64,000 bases of DNA from Myxococcales bacterium (GTDB lineage: Bacteria > Myxococcota_A > Polyangia > Nannocystales > Nannocystaceae): the NCBI GenBank assembly GCA_020633295.1, contig JACKDW010000020.1, positions 62,001 through 126,000 on the forward strand, given 5' to 3'. Shown in pieces: positions 28,002 through 36,983 of this stretch. The translations under genes and the position numbers were made by a program. Each line of letters opens with the position of its first letter. Position 1 is the first letter of the stretch. The notes under the pieces are model-generated. The model had not been told where the DNA came from. It did not search any database and was given only the letters and a program-made list of their open reading frames with translations.

Positions 28002-29284
28002 ACATGTCTCGCCATACCTGTCCTTCTATTAACGCGCGTCTCGGGCTCGCGCTCGCGCTCGCGCTCGCGCTCGCGCCCGGCGGCTGCGCCCAGCCCGTGT
28101 GCGCCCAGCCGGACTACCGCGACCCGGACTGCCGCGTGCTCGAGGAGAACGAGCGCGCGCGCCTGCGCTCGTCCGCCGGCGCCGAGCTGCGAATGCAGGC
28201 GCCGGACGCCGACGCGACGAGCTCCTGGGACGCGCTCGGGCTCCTCCGGGAGGAGCGCCCCGGCGAGGTGACCGCGCGCGTCGCCGCGCTCGGCGACTTC
28301 GCGCTGTCGATCGAGCCCGCCGAGCAGCCCGCCGACGCCCTCGAGCTCACGCTGACGAACGTCGATCCGCGCCTCGTCGTCGAGCTCACGCGCGCCGACG
28401 ACGACGCGCTCATCGCGGTGCTGCCGGCCGACGGCCCGAGCCTGCGCCGACACGCGCGCGTCCCGTTGACCGAGGGCGCGCTGTGGCTCCGCGGCGCGCT
28501 CGCGTGCCCCGATCGCTTCCGCCTCGTCGCGGTCGGCGACGTCCAGGACGGCGTGCGCCACTTCGAGCGCATCCTCGATCACCTAGAGCTCGAGCGCGCG
28601 GCGGCCGAGGAGGCTGGCGAGCCGCTGCTCGGGCTGCTGCTGCTCGGGGACCTGACGGATCGCGCGCGCGACGACGAGTTCCGAGCGCTGCGCGAGCTGC
28701 TCGCGCGCGCGCCGGTGCCCGTCGCCGCGACGCCGGGCAACCACGACATCTTCCGCGCCTTCCCGCCCTCCTACAACGAGATCTTCGGGCCAGGCAGCTA
28801 CAGCTTCGAGCTCTGCGGCGCCCGCGTGGCGATGCTCGACAGCGGCAGCGGCATGATCGCGGACTCGGTCGAGGCGCGGCTCGACGAGCTGATCGCCCGC
28901 GACCGCGAGCGCGCCCCCTTCCTGCTCGTCGGCACGCACATCCCGGCCCACGCGGGCCTGACAGGCAACGGCTGGACGCGCGAGGATCAGGCCGAGCGGC
29001 TGCTCACCGCGCTCGCCGAGGCCAAGGTTGATATCTTGCTCACGGGTCATGTCCACGCGCTGCGCGAGTACCCGGCGGTCCCGACCCCCTACGGGCCCGT
29101 GCGCGAGCTCATCGCGGGCACGGCGGGCGCGGCCCAGGGCAGCGGACAGCTCGACTTCGGCTACGTGCGGCTGAGCCTCGCGCGCGCGCCCGCGAGCATG
29201 GAGGCGTGCTACGTCGAGGTCCCGCCCCCCGGCGAGCGCGAGACGTCAAGCGATCGACCGATCCCCTCCTGCGCCGCCCCCTGA
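27998..29284 (+). CDS. Calcineurin-like metallophosphoesterase lipoprotein
   Basis: A 428-residue protein with a signal peptide containing a Leu-Ala repeat and ending in lipobox APGGC (Cys 30). After an N-terminal domain of about 140 residues, possibly an Ig-like sandwich, comes a metallophosphatase domain with the ordered metal-ligand motifs: VGDVQDG, LLGDLTDRA, ATPGNHDIF, GTHIPAHAG and LTGHVHALRE. The di-metal site therefore appears complete. Substrate is unknown; surface-attached members cleave nucleotides or phosphodiesters. ATG 27998 overlaps the upstream stop and follows AGCGAGGGG. It probably acts with the upstream envelope protein. Confidence 0.9.
   Translation: MNMSRHTCPSINARLGLALALALALAPGGCAQPVCAQPDYRDPDCRVLEENERARLRSSAGAELRMQAPDADATSSWDALGLLREERPGEVTARVAALGDFALSIEPAEQPADALELTLTNVDPRLVVELTRADDDALIAVLPADGPSLRRHARVPLTEGALWLRGALACPDRFRLVAVGDVQDGVRHFERILDHLELERAAAEEAGEPLLGLLLLGDLTDRARDDEFRALRELLARAPVPVAATPGNHDIFRAFPPSYNEIFGPGSYSFELCGARVAMLDSGSGMIADSVEARLDELIARDRERAPFLLVGTHIPAHAGLTGNGWTREDQAERLLTALAEAKVDILLTGHVHALREYPAVPTPYGPVRELIAGTAGAAQGSGQLDFGYVRLSLARAPASMEACYVEVPPPGERETSSDRPIPSCAAP
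28045..28074 (+). repeat. (GCTCGC)5 repeat inside the signal peptide
   Basis: Five perfect copies of GCTCGC encode the alternating Leu-Ala core of the phosphoesterase signal peptide. Unit gain or loss would alter hydrophobic core length in steps of two residues with no frameshift. Confidence 0.85.
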
Positions 29285-29722
29285 CGCGGCGCTCGAGCTC
29301 GCCGACGAGCGGTCCTGCGCGAGCACTGCTTGCACGTCCAACGATCGCCGACGAGCGACCGCGAGCGCCGTGGGTGAGCGATTCGCGCGAGGTTGCGCCG
29401 GCGCGCGCGCGCTGTGGCATCTTGCCCTGATACGCGGTCCCGATTTGGTGTCTGACGCAAGCCGTGCGCACCACGACGCGATCGTTCGGATCTGTCCAAT
29501 CAACCACGCTCGTGCAAAACCGGACCGCGACGCGTCACGTCGAGATCTCGATCACGCGCGTCCGCGTGCGCGGACCGCAAGGCCCAAGAACCCAGGCGCT
29601 CGCGGCAAATCTGTGCCATCATCGGCGACGCTTGCCACCGATGAAAAGGGACTGCGGGGGCCGGCACGACACGGTTGTATGTCACAACAGTTCGCCACCT
29701 CCCTACCCGCGTACGGAGCTCG
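29285..29722. other. Gene-free interval before the OmpA-like gene
   Basis: No ORF here has protein-like composition and no RNA gene is recognised. The base composition is less GC-rich than around it, as expected for a promoter and leader region of a highly expressed porin, but I see no convincing -35/-10 pair. Confidence 0.4.
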
Positions 29723-31360
29723 ATGATCAGGCACAAGTCAGTTTTGTTCGCCACCCTCCTCTCACTCTCACTCGCCGGCACCGCTCACGCCGCGAGCGTT
29801 GATGTCGCTGAAGGCCCGGCCGAGGGCGAGGGCGGCGCGTCGATCGGCGGCTCCGTCTCGCTCGGCGGCGACGGGGCGTCCGCCGAGGGCGACGCGTCCG
29901 CCGAGGGCGACGGCGCCGGAGGCGGAGACGCCGACGCCGACGCCAAGGGTGACAAGAAGAAGAAGAAGTCCGGGGGCGGCGCGGCCGCGTTCTTCAAGAA
30001 ATGGCGCCCCGAGCCGATGACGCTCGAGCTGGGTGTGTTCGGCGGCGTGCTGATCCCCAGCAAGACCCACGAGATCTACGTCCCCGACATGACGATCGCC
30101 GGCTTCGGGCACCAGCCCTACGCCTCGATCGCGCCGGACATCGGCCTGCGGGTCGGCTTCTACCCGCTGCGCTTCCTCGGCATCGAGGCTGAGGGCGCCG
30201 TCATGCCGACCTCGGTGCAGGACGGCAGCTCGGCCGTGCTCTACGGCTTCCGCGGCTACGCCCTCGCCCAGCTGCCCTACCGCCTCGCGCCCTTCGCGTT
30301 GATCGGCTTCGGGGCCATCGGCGGCAGCTCCGAGGCGCTCGGCGGCGACATCGACCCGGCGCTGCACTTCGGCGGCGGTCTCAAGTTCTACATCAACAAG
30401 TGGCTCGCGCTGCGCCTCGACGTGCGCGACAACGTCACCGCGCAGTACGAGATCGACAACGGCCGCACGCACCACATCGAGATCCTCGCCGGTCTCTCCG
30501 TCGTGCTGCTGCGCAAGTCGAAGGAGCTGATCGACAGCGACGGCGACGGCCTCTACGACCCGGGCCAGGGCCTCGACGTCGAGGACCAGTGCCCGCAGGA
30601 GCCGGGGCCGCGCGAGAACAACGGCTGTCCGGTCGAGCTGATCGACAGCGACGGCGACGGCCTCTACGACCCGGGCCAGGAGGGCGTCGCGCCCGAGGAC
30701 ACCGACCAGTGTCCGGACGAGCCGGGGCCGCGCGAGAACCACGGCTGCCCGCTCAAGGACAGCGACGGCGACGGCATGTACGACCCGGGCCAGGACGGCG
30801 CGCCGGCGGACATGATCGACAAGTGCCCGGACGAGCCGGGGCCGAAGGAGAACGACGGCTGCCCGCTCACCGACAAGGACGGCGACGGCTTCTTCGATCC
30901 TGGCCAGAAGGGCATCCCCGAGGGCAAGCTCGACAAGTGCCCGGAGAAGCCGGAGACCGAGAACGGCTACCAGGACGGCGACGGCTGCCCCGACGAGGTG
31001 CCGACGACGCTCAAGAAGTTCACCGGCGCGATCAAGGGCATCTACTTCGACGTCGACAAGGACACGATCAAGTCGAAGTCGCACACGGTGCTCGACAACG
31101 CGGTCAAGGTGCTCAAGCAGTTCCCCGACACGCGCGTCGAGATCAGCGGGCACACCGACTCCGACGGCGGCCGCGACCACAACCTCGACCTGTCCCAGCG
31201 CCGCGCCGACGCGGTCAAGAAGTACCTCCAGGACAAGGGCATCGACGGCGCGCGCATGCAGACCAAGGGCTACGGCCCCGACAAGCCCATCGCCGACAAC
31301 AAGACCAAGAAGGGCAAGGCGCAGAACCGCCGCATCGAGTTCAAGCTGCTTTCGAAGTAG
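29723..31360 (+). CDS. OmpA-family outer-membrane protein with calcium-binding repeats
   Basis: A 545-residue protein with signal peptide (cleavage after AHA), a Gly/Asp/Ala-rich and then Lys-rich stretch, an N-terminal beta-barrel domain (about 90-270), a set of thrombospondin type-3-like calcium-binding repeats (DSDGDGLYDPGQ, DSDGDGMYDPGQ, DKDGDGFFDPGQ, each followed by a Cys pair in a CP-x-EPGP-x-ENxGCP frame), and a C-terminal OmpA/MotB peptidoglycan-binding domain with GIYFDVDKDTIKSKS and VEISGHTDSDGG. It is expected to link outer membrane and cell wall. ATG 29723 follows GGAG. A strong hairpin terminator follows the stop. It looks like a highly expressed structural protein. Confidence 0.95.
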   Translation: MIRHKSVLFATLLSLSLAGTAHAASVDVAEGPAEGEGGASIGGSVSLGGDGASAEGDASAEGDGAGGGDADADAKGDKKKKKSGGGAAAFFKKWRPEPMTLELGVFGGVLIPSKTHEIYVPDMTIAGFGHQPYASIAPDIGLRVGFYPLRFLGIEAEGAVMPTSVQDGSSAVLYGFRGYALAQLPYRLAPFALIGFGAIGGSSEALGGDIDPALHFGGGLKFYINKWLALRLDVRDNVTAQYEIDNGRTHHIEILAGLSVVLLRKSKELIDSDGDGLYDPGQGLDVEDQCPQEPGPRENNGCPVELIDSDGDGLYDPGQEGVAPEDTDQCPDEPGPRENHGCPLKDSDGDGMYDPGQDGAPADMIDKCPDEPGPKENDGCPLTDKDGDGFFDPGQKGIPEGKLDKCPEKPETENGYQDGDGCPDEVPTTLKKFTGAIKGIYFDVDKDTIKSKSHTVLDNAVKVLKQFPDTRVEISGHTDSDGGRDHNLDLSQRRADAVKKYLQDKGIDGARMQTKGYGPDKPIADNKTKKGKAQNRRIEFKLLSK

Positions 31361-31387
31361 CGCTCGAAGTAGCGCTCGAAGTAGCGC
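31352..31387 (+). repeat. Three tandem 12-bp copies spanning the stop codon
   Basis: TCGAAGTAGCGC occurs three times in a row (31352, 31364, 31376). The first copy includes the last codons and TAG stop of the OmpA gene, so each copy brings an in-frame TAG. This is probably a small slippage duplication. Confidence 0.85.
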
Positions 31388-31398
31388 TCACACGCGCG

Positions 31399-31424
31399 CG
31401 AAGGGCCCTCTCGGGGGCCCTTCG
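31399..31424 (+). terminator. Hairpin terminator after the OmpA gene
   Basis: A perfect 10-bp stem CGAAGGGCCC / GGGCCCTTCG (31399-31408 and 31415-31424) encloses a 6-base loop, 38 bp after the stop. Only a weak CCCGTT follows rather than a T-run, but the stem is the strongest nearby and lies between two convergent genes. Confidence 0.7.
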
Positions 31425-31579
31425 CCCGTTAACGACCCCGCGCGATACGGGCCCCTCGCCCGTCGTCGGACGCGGGGCCCTTCGGCCTTCATCGCCTGAA
31501 CGCCGCGGTCGCAGCGCTCCGAAGCGCTGCGTCACCGCGAGCACGGCGCTCGGGGGAGCGCCGCGAGCTCGCGCGCCGC

Positions 31580-32866
31580 TCAGATCCCGAGGTGCGTCGC
31601 AAAGGCCAGGGAGCGCCCGGGCGCCGGCTGCGTCATCGCCGGCTGCGTCGCCGGCTGCGTCGTCGCCGGCTGCGTCTCGGCGGGCTGCGTCGCCGTCGGT
31701 TGCGTCGCCGCTGGCTGCGTCGCCGCTGGCTGCGTCGCTGCGGGCTGCGCCTCCGCAGGGGCGGGCGCGGGCGCTGCCGCGGGCGCTGCCGCGGGCGCGG
31801 ACTTCGGCTTCTTCGGCGCGACGGCGCCCCCGAGGTCGAGCACGATGTTGGCCGCCGTCAGCGTGTCGAGCGGCACGACATCCGGGGACGGCGGCAGCGT
31901 CTTGTCGTAGCGCAGCGAGAACGAGACCGCGAACGCGAGCTTGGCCCCGTTGCGCGTCTCGAGCACCGGGATCGAGAACGAGTTATCCCAGGAGATCTTG
32001 TACAGGATCTTCTGCGGCGCGAAGCCGTGCTGGGTCCCGTCGAGGAAGCTCTGCAGGTACTCGAGACCGGTCCGGAAGGACACCCGGTCGTCCTTGCCCT
32101 TGGCGCTGTAGCCCGCGAACAGGCGCGCCGAGTGGTTGATGAACTGCCGGTCGATCATCTCCGGCGTCGGGTTCTCGGCGGTCGGCGGCGGGTTGAAGGT
32201 CTCGGTCGCGCACAGGTCGAGGTCGAGCTCGGCCGAGCAGCGGATGTCGACCTGGAGGTCGTAGCCGACCTCGGCCCAGAGGTCGTGACTCCCGCCGAAG
32301 CGATCGCCGCTGCCCTTGAGGATGAAGAACGCGAAGCCGGGGTCGACGTTGAGGCGGAACTTCAGGCCCTGGAACGGGTCGTGGCGCCCGGTGAGCATGA
32401 GGAACACCGCGATCCGCTTCTTGAGGAAGTAGTCGTAGCGCAGCCGCCCCTGGAGGTTGAAGATGTTCGGCTCGAGGTCGTCCGTCATCGCCACCTCGTC
32501 CTCGACGCGCGCGAGGCCGTAGTTGGCGATGAAGCTGCTGTGGAACATGTGCTTCTTGCGCCGCAGCTCGTACAGCGCGTTGCCCGTGAACGCGACCGAG
32601 GTCGCGTTACCCGTGGCCCCGAGGCCGCCGAGCGAGAGCTTGAAGTTGGTGAAGTCCTCGGCCTTCTCGACGTCCTCGAGCGACTTCGCCTTGCCGAACT
32701 CCCCCTGCCCCTCGAGCTCGGCGGGCCCCTCGGCGGCCTTCGAGACGCCCGTGCCCGCGCCCGCCGCCGGGGTCGGCGCGGCCTCGGGCTCCTGCGCGAA
32801 AGCGCTCGTCGACGCGAGCAGGACAGCGAGACAGAAACAGGGTGCGATCGAGTGCGTGCGCTTCAC
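31580..32866 (-). CDS. DUF481-like outer-membrane beta-barrel protein
   Basis: A 428-residue protein. GTG 32866 is chosen: it has a GGAGAG ribosome site 6 bases upstream and gives a clear signal peptide (APCFCLAVLLASTSAFAQ). After a charged linker, residues about 70-350 alternate as in outer-membrane strands (FTGNALYELRRKKHMFHSSF, LQGRLRYDYFLKKRIAVFLM, FRTGLEYLQSFLDG), matching the YdiY/DUF481 salt-induced outer-membrane family in pattern. The C-terminal 60 residues are Pro/Ala-rich, then repeats of Thr-Gln-Pro-Ala, which should be disordered. A short motif RSLAFATHLGI ends the protein. Function in the family is unclear. Confidence 0.78.
   Translation of the reverse strand: MKRTHSIAPCFCLAVLLASTSAFAQEPEAAPTPAAGAGTGVSKAAEGPAELEGQGEFGKAKSLEDVEKAEDFTNFKLSLGGLGATGNATSVAFTGNALYELRRKKHMFHSSFIANYGLARVEDEVAMTDDLEPNIFNLQGRLRYDYFLKKRIAVFLMLTGRHDPFQGLKFRLNVDPGFAFFILKGSGDRFGGSHDLWAEVGYDLQVDIRCSAELDLDLCATETFNPPPTAENPTPEMIDRQFINHSARLFAGYSAKGKDDRVSFRTGLEYLQSFLDGTQHGFAPQKILYKISWDNSFSIPVLETRNGAKLAFAVSFSLRYDKTLPPSPDVVPLDTLTAANIVLDLGGAVAPKKPKSAPAAAPAAAPAPAPAEAQPAATQPAATQPAATQPTATQPAETQPATTQPATQPAMTQPAPGRSLAFATHLGI
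31620..31750 (-). repeat. Minisatellite coding Thr-Gln-Pro-Ala repeats
   Basis: About nine degenerate copies of a 12-15 bp unit around GGCTGCGTCGCC (+ strand) encode the Thr-Gln-Pro-Ala tail of the DUF481-like protein. Unit lengths of 12 and 15 alternate, so the peptide reads TQPA or TQPAA. Confidence 0.8.
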
Positions 32867-33014
32867 GGGTCTCTCCAGTCGGGCGATGTGTAACAGGGTT
32901 CGTCGGCGAGGACACCCGGAATCACCGGCGTCTGCGTTTGCACGCCGCGCGCGACGAGCGGCGCGCGCTGGCCGCATGTACACGAACGTCACCGCGTCCG
33001 CGCGACCGCGCCGC

Positions 33015-33980
33015 TCACGAGGTGATCCGGTACTCGCGGAGCTTTCGCCACAGCGTCGAGCGGTTCATGCCGAGGCGCTTGGCCGCCTCGCCCTTGCGAC
33101 CGCCCGTGACCTGCAGCGCCGCGAGGATGCGCTGCCGCTCCATGTCGCCGAGCGTCGAGGAGACGGCCGCGCGCGGCTGCGGGGGACGCTCGCCGCGCAG
33201 CTCCGGCGGCAGCTCGTCGATCGTCAGCGACGCGCCGTCGCCGACCGCGAACGCGTGCTCGATCGCGTTCCGCAGCTCGCGGACGTTGCCGGGCCAGCGG
33301 TACGAGAGCAGCGCGTCCATGGCGACGGAGTCGATGCGCTCGATGACGCGGTAGCCGTCGTCGTTGAACATGCGGATGAAGTGCCAGGAGAGCGCCTCGA
33401 CGTCGCCGTCGCGCTGACACAGCGGCGGCAGGAACAGCGGGACGACGCGCACGCGGTACATCAGGTCCTCGCGGAACCGGCGAGCCGCGACCGCCTCGCG
33501 CAGCGCCTGATGGGTCGCCGAGAACACGCGCACGTCGACCGTGATCTCCTCGGTGCCGCCGACGGGCGTGAACGCCTGCTCCTGCAGCACGCGCAGCAGC
33601 CGGGCCTGCAGCTCGAGCGGCATCTCGGCGATCTCGTCGAGGAAGATCGTGCCGGTGTGCGCGAGCTGGAACAGCCCGCGGCGATCCTTGACCGCGCCCG
33701 TGAAGGCTCCACGGACATGTCCAAACAGCCTGGACGCGAGCAGCTCCGGCGTCAGCATCGCGCAGTTGAGGCTGCGGAACGGACCCTCGGCGCGCTTGCT
33801 GAGGCGATGCAGCGCGTGCGCGACGAGCTCCTTGCCGGCGCCGGTCTCGCCGCGCACGAGCACGTTGGCGCGCGAGCGCGCGACTCGGCGCATGCGCTCG
33901 AACAGTTCGAACATCTGCGGCGCCACGGTGTAGATGCCGTGGAAAGACTGAAGCTTGTCAGCGGGGGATGACCGATTCAT
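33015..33980 (-). CDS. Sigma-54 activator: AAA+ domain and Fis-type HTH, no sensor domain
   Basis: A 321-residue bacterial enhancer-binding protein. The AAA+ domain starts by residue 18 and has Walker A RGETGAGKEL, an intact GAFTGA loop (GHVRGAFTGAVKDRRG) that contacts sigma-54, Walker B GTIFLDEIAEMP, and sensor II region RWPGNVRELRNAIEHA. The C-terminal HTH is Fis-like (GGRKGEAAKRLGMNRSTLWRKL). There is no receiver, PAS or FHA domain before it, so the plan and length are those of PspF, which is controlled by a partner protein. ATG 33980 has GAGGTG 5 bases upstream. It is divergent from the SulP gene, whose promoter region carries a possible -24/-12 site. Confidence 0.93.
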   Translation of the reverse strand: MNRSSPADKLQSFHGIYTVAPQMFELFERMRRVARSRANVLVRGETGAGKELVAHALHRLSKRAEGPFRSLNCAMLTPELLASRLFGHVRGAFTGAVKDRRGLFQLAHTGTIFLDEIAEMPLELQARLLRVLQEQAFTPVGGTEEITVDVRVFSATHQALREAVAARRFREDLMYRVRVVPLFLPPLCQRDGDVEALSWHFIRMFNDDGYRVIERIDSVAMDALLSYRWPGNVRELRNAIEHAFAVGDGASLTIDELPPELRGERPPQPRAAVSSTLGDMERQRILAALQVTGGRKGEAAKRLGMNRSTLWRKLREYRITS

Positions 33981-34113
33981 GTCGCACCTCGTTGCAACAC
34001 ATAGCACCGTATAGTCGATCGAGGGGACGCGCGATCGCGCGCAGACTCGATTTTTCCACGAGGTCGGCGGATTCTCGGGGAGCGACGCGCGCTGCCCGCG
34101 AAGTGATCCGGGC

Positions 34114-34129
34114 TGGCCCGCCCTGTGCA
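34114..34129 (+). promoter_or_regulatory. Possible sigma-54 (-24/-12) promoter for the SulP gene
   Basis: TGGCCCGCCCTGTGCA has GG and GC at the required 10-base gap and agrees with the sigma-54 consensus at all but two fixed positions. It points to the SulP gene 14 bp away and lies opposite the enhancer-binding-protein gene. A 12-bp palindrome GCGCGATCGCGC at 34029-34040, about 75-85 bp upstream, is a candidate activator site. In GC-rich DNA such matches also occur by chance, and the leader would be nearly absent. Confidence 0.35.
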
Positions 34130-34142
34130 CACTCGACGGCCG

Positions 34143-35951
34143 ATGGCATCCAGCGACACGGCAGCAGCAAGCGGCCCGGGCCGGCCTCGCGCGGGCTCGC
34201 CGGGCACCTCGGACCGCGCGGCGAGGATCCGCGCGGACATCATCGCCGGGACCACGACCGCGGTCATGCTGATCCCGCAGGCGATGGCCTACGCGCTGCT
34301 CGCCGGGCTCCCGCCGATCGCGGGGCTCTACGCCGCGCTCATCCCGCCCGCGCTGTACGCGATCTTCGGGACCTCGCGGCACCTCGCGGTCGGCCCGGTG
34401 GCGATGGACTCGCTGCTCGTCGCGGCCACCGTCGGCGCCATCACGGTCTCCGGTCCTGACGCGTACTGGGTGATCGCCTCGGCGCTCGCGGTGCTCGTCG
34501 GCCTCGTGCAGCTCGCGCTCGGGCTCTCGCGCATGGGCTCGCTGGTCAACCTGATCTCGCGCCCCGTGATCGCCGGCTTCACCTCGGGCGCGTCCATCCT
34601 CATCGCGCTGAGCCAGGCGGGGCCGCTGCTCGGGCTGAAGCTCGCGCGCAACGAGCCGGTCTACCGCAAGCTGATCACCATCGCCCAGCGCGCCGCCGAG
34701 ATCCACGGGCTCACGCTGCTGATCGGCGCGCTCGCCATCGCGCTGCTCGTCGCGCTCAAGCGCCTCGCGCCGCGGGTGCCGCGGGCGCTGGTGGTCGTCA
34801 CGCTCGGCGCGCTCGCGGTCTGGGGACTCGGGCTGCACGCGCGCGGCGTCGCGATCGTCGGCGAGGTCCCGGCCGGGCTGCCCACGCCTCGCCTGCCGCT
34901 CATCGACTTCGGCCTCGCGGTCGAGCTGCTCTCGGCCGCCCTCGTGATCGCGCTGCTCTCGTTCCTCGAGGCCATCTCCTCCGGCCTGGCGACGGCGCGC
35001 CAGGACCCCGATCGCCAGGCGGCGTCGGCGATCGATCCCAACCGCGAGCTCATCGCGCTCGGCGTCGCCAACCTCGGCACGGGGCTGCTGCGCGGCTACC
35101 CGGTCGCGGGCGGGCTCTCGCGCACCGCGGTCAACTTCCAGGCCGGCGCGCGCACGCGGCTCTCCGGCGTCATCACGGCGGCGCTCGTCGGCGTCACGCT
35201 GCTCGCGCTCACGCCCGCGTTCTACTACCTCCCCAAGCCTGTCCTCTCGGCCATCATCATGGTCGCGGTGTTCAGCCTGCTCGACTGGCGCACCGCGGTG
35301 CAGCTCGCGCGCGTCGAGCGACGTGACCTCGCGGTCATGCTAGCGACCTTCCTCGCCACGCTCGTGCTCGGCGTGACCGCGGGCGTCGCGTTCGGCGTCG
35401 CGCTCTCGCTCGCGGTGTTCGTGCGCCGCGCCTCGACGCCGCACAGCGCGGTGCTGGGCCGCCTCCCGGGGACCGAGGTCTACCGCAACGTGCTGCGCTA
35501 CGAGGAGGCCGTCGAGCTGCCCGGCGTGATCATCATGCGCTTCGACGCGCCGCTGTTCTTCGCCAACGTCCAGAAGCTGCAGACGCGGCTCGACGCGCGC
35601 CTCGCCCAGCGCGACGACGTGCGCGCCGTCGTGCTCGACGCCAGCGGCGTCGCCTACCTCGACGCCTCCGCGGTCGCCTCGCTCGGCGAGTACGTCGACT
35701 CCCTGCGAGCCCGCGGCGTCGCGCTGTTCCTCGCGCGCGTGCCGGGGCCCGCCCGCGACGTCCTGCGCCGCGACGGCCTCGCGGGCAGACTCGGCGCGGA
35801 GCGGTTCTTCTTCACCACCCACGAGGCCGTCGAGGCGGCGCGTGAGCACGTCGGCGCGCGCTGGCCGGCTGCGGTCCGCGCGTCACGACGCCCGCCGTCG
35901 GACCCGATCGAGCCCGTCGAGCCCGTCGAGCCAGAGGTCGGCGCCGCGTAG
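34143..35951 (+). CDS. SulP-family anion transporter with STAS domain
   Basis: A 602-residue membrane protein. After 25 polar residues the transporter core (about 28-430) has some 12-14 helices and the family signatures, including AGTTTAVMLIPQAMAYALLA near the first helix and GVANLGTGLLRGYPVAGGLS. The cytoplasmic STAS domain (about 450-585) shows VRAVVLDASGVAYLDASAVAS, equivalent to the SpoIIAA phosphorylation loop. SulP proteins carry sulfate, bicarbonate or dicarboxylates; the sequence does not say which. ATG 34143 is used; GTG 34125 in frame is possible, neither with a clear ribosome site. Transcription may depend on the divergent activator. Confidence 0.93.
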   Translation: MASSDTAAASGPGRPRAGSPGTSDRAARIRADIIAGTTTAVMLIPQAMAYALLAGLPPIAGLYAALIPPALYAIFGTSRHLAVGPVAMDSLLVAATVGAITVSGPDAYWVIASALAVLVGLVQLALGLSRMGSLVNLISRPVIAGFTSGASILIALSQAGPLLGLKLARNEPVYRKLITIAQRAAEIHGLTLLIGALAIALLVALKRLAPRVPRALVVVTLGALAVWGLGLHARGVAIVGEVPAGLPTPRLPLIDFGLAVELLSAALVIALLSFLEAISSGLATARQDPDRQAASAIDPNRELIALGVANLGTGLLRGYPVAGGLSRTAVNFQAGARTRLSGVITAALVGVTLLALTPAFYYLPKPVLSAIIMVAVFSLLDWRTAVQLARVERRDLAVMLATFLATLVLGVTAGVAFGVALSLAVFVRRASTPHSAVLGRLPGTEVYRNVLRYEEAVELPGVIIMRFDAPLFFANVQKLQTRLDARLAQRDDVRAVVLDASGVAYLDASAVASLGEYVDSLRARGVALFLARVPGPARDVLRRDGLAGRLGAERFFFTTHEAVEAAREHVGARWPAAVRASRRPPSDPIEPVEPVEPEVGAA

Positions 35952-35960
35952 CGGCCCGGC

Positions 35961-36983
35961 TCACGCGGGCACGCTGGCGCAGGGCGCCGGCGCCCCGGGC
36001 AGCGACAGGCAGTAGGCGACGAAGGCCTCGAACACGGGGCGCGGGCGCCCGCGGGTCGGCAGCGCGTGGAGGTGCAGCGCCGGCAGCACGTTGACCTCGA
36101 GCAGCGCGGCCGCGCCGTCGCTCGTCGGCCGGCGCGTGAACGCGGCGAGCGGCCCGCGCAGGTCGACGCCGCCGACGTCGACGCCGAGCCGCGCGCACGC
36201 TCGCTCCGCGAGCTCGCGCCACCCCGGGTGCAGCGCGTCGGTCTGGTCGATGATCTCGGCCTCCTCGGACAGCAGCTCGATCGTCTGGCCGACCGAGAGG
36301 CGCGCGTCGAGGGAGAGCCCGTGGACCCGGAGCTGCTCGCGGACGACATCGTCGGACGGGATCACGTCGAGCCCGCGCAGCTCGTCGTGCGCGCGCGCGC
36401 GTCGCGAGTCGCGATTGAGCTCCGCGATCTGCTCGCCGCAGCTCACCGCGCCCGCGCGCAGCGTCGGCCGCTGGATCTCCGCCGCCGCGATCGCGCGCCC
36501 TCCGACCACCGCGACCCGCAGGTTCGCGCCCGTCAGGAACGGCTCGACGATCGCCTCGCAGTCACGATCCTCGGCGCGCGCCCAGTCGACGGCCCGCGCC
36601 ACCGCGTCGAGCGCGCGGTGGGGGCCGCTCACGCCGAAGCCGCGGTTGCCCCCGTTGGGCTTGACGAACACGGCGCCGCGCCGCGCGAGCAGCTCGCGGA
36701 CCGCCGGCGCGCGCGGGTCGTCGTCGTCCTGGACCATCACGCTCGGTACCACCGGCACGCCCTCGCGCGCGATCAGCTCGCGGCTGACGTACTTGTTGTT
36801 GCTCAGCGTCTGCGCGACCTGGCTCAAGAACGGCGAGCGCGTCTTGCTGATGATCACCGCGCGCGACCGGTGCCGCAGGCGCATGAGGAAGTCCGTGTGG
36901 ACGACGCGCGAGAGCGGCTCCGCGGTGACGCCGAGCCGCGCCGCCGCCTGGGCGATCAGCCGGTTCGTCCGCCCCCAGCTCAT
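35961..36983 (-). CDS. ATP-grasp ligase, cyanophycin-synthetase-like
   Basis: A 340-residue ATP-grasp enzyme. The N-terminal lid region has SNNKYVSRELIAREGVPVVP; the ATP-binding core has VFVKPNGGNRGFGVS; downstream, IVEPFLTGANLRVAVVGGR and IQRPTLRAG, then TDALHPGWRELAERACARLG and LLEVNVLPALHLH with the metal-binding Glu and Asn. The order and spacing of these match the ATP-grasp half of cyanophycin synthetase rather than glutathione synthetase, but the Mur-ligase half is absent. Such enzymes join a carboxylate to an amine with ATP. Its ATG overlaps the aminopropyltransferase stop in ATGA (36980-36983), so the two are translationally coupled and a polyamine or amino-acid amine is a plausible substrate, by inference. 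Confidence 0.87.
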   Translation of the reverse strand: MSWGRTNRLIAQAAARLGVTAEPLSRVVHTDFLMRLRHRSRAVIISKTRSPFLSQVAQTLSNNKYVSRELIAREGVPVVPSVMVQDDDDPRAPAVRELLARRGAVFVKPNGGNRGFGVSGPHRALDAVARAVDWARAEDRDCEAIVEPFLTGANLRVAVVGGRAIAAAEIQRPTLRAGAVSCGEQIAELNRDSRRARAHDELRGLDVIPSDDVVREQLRVHGLSLDARLSVGQTIELLSEEAEIIDQTDALHPGWRELAERACARLGVDVGGVDLRGPLAAFTRRPTSDGAAALLEVNVLPALHLHALPTRGRPRPVFEAFVAYCLSLPGAPAPCASVPA

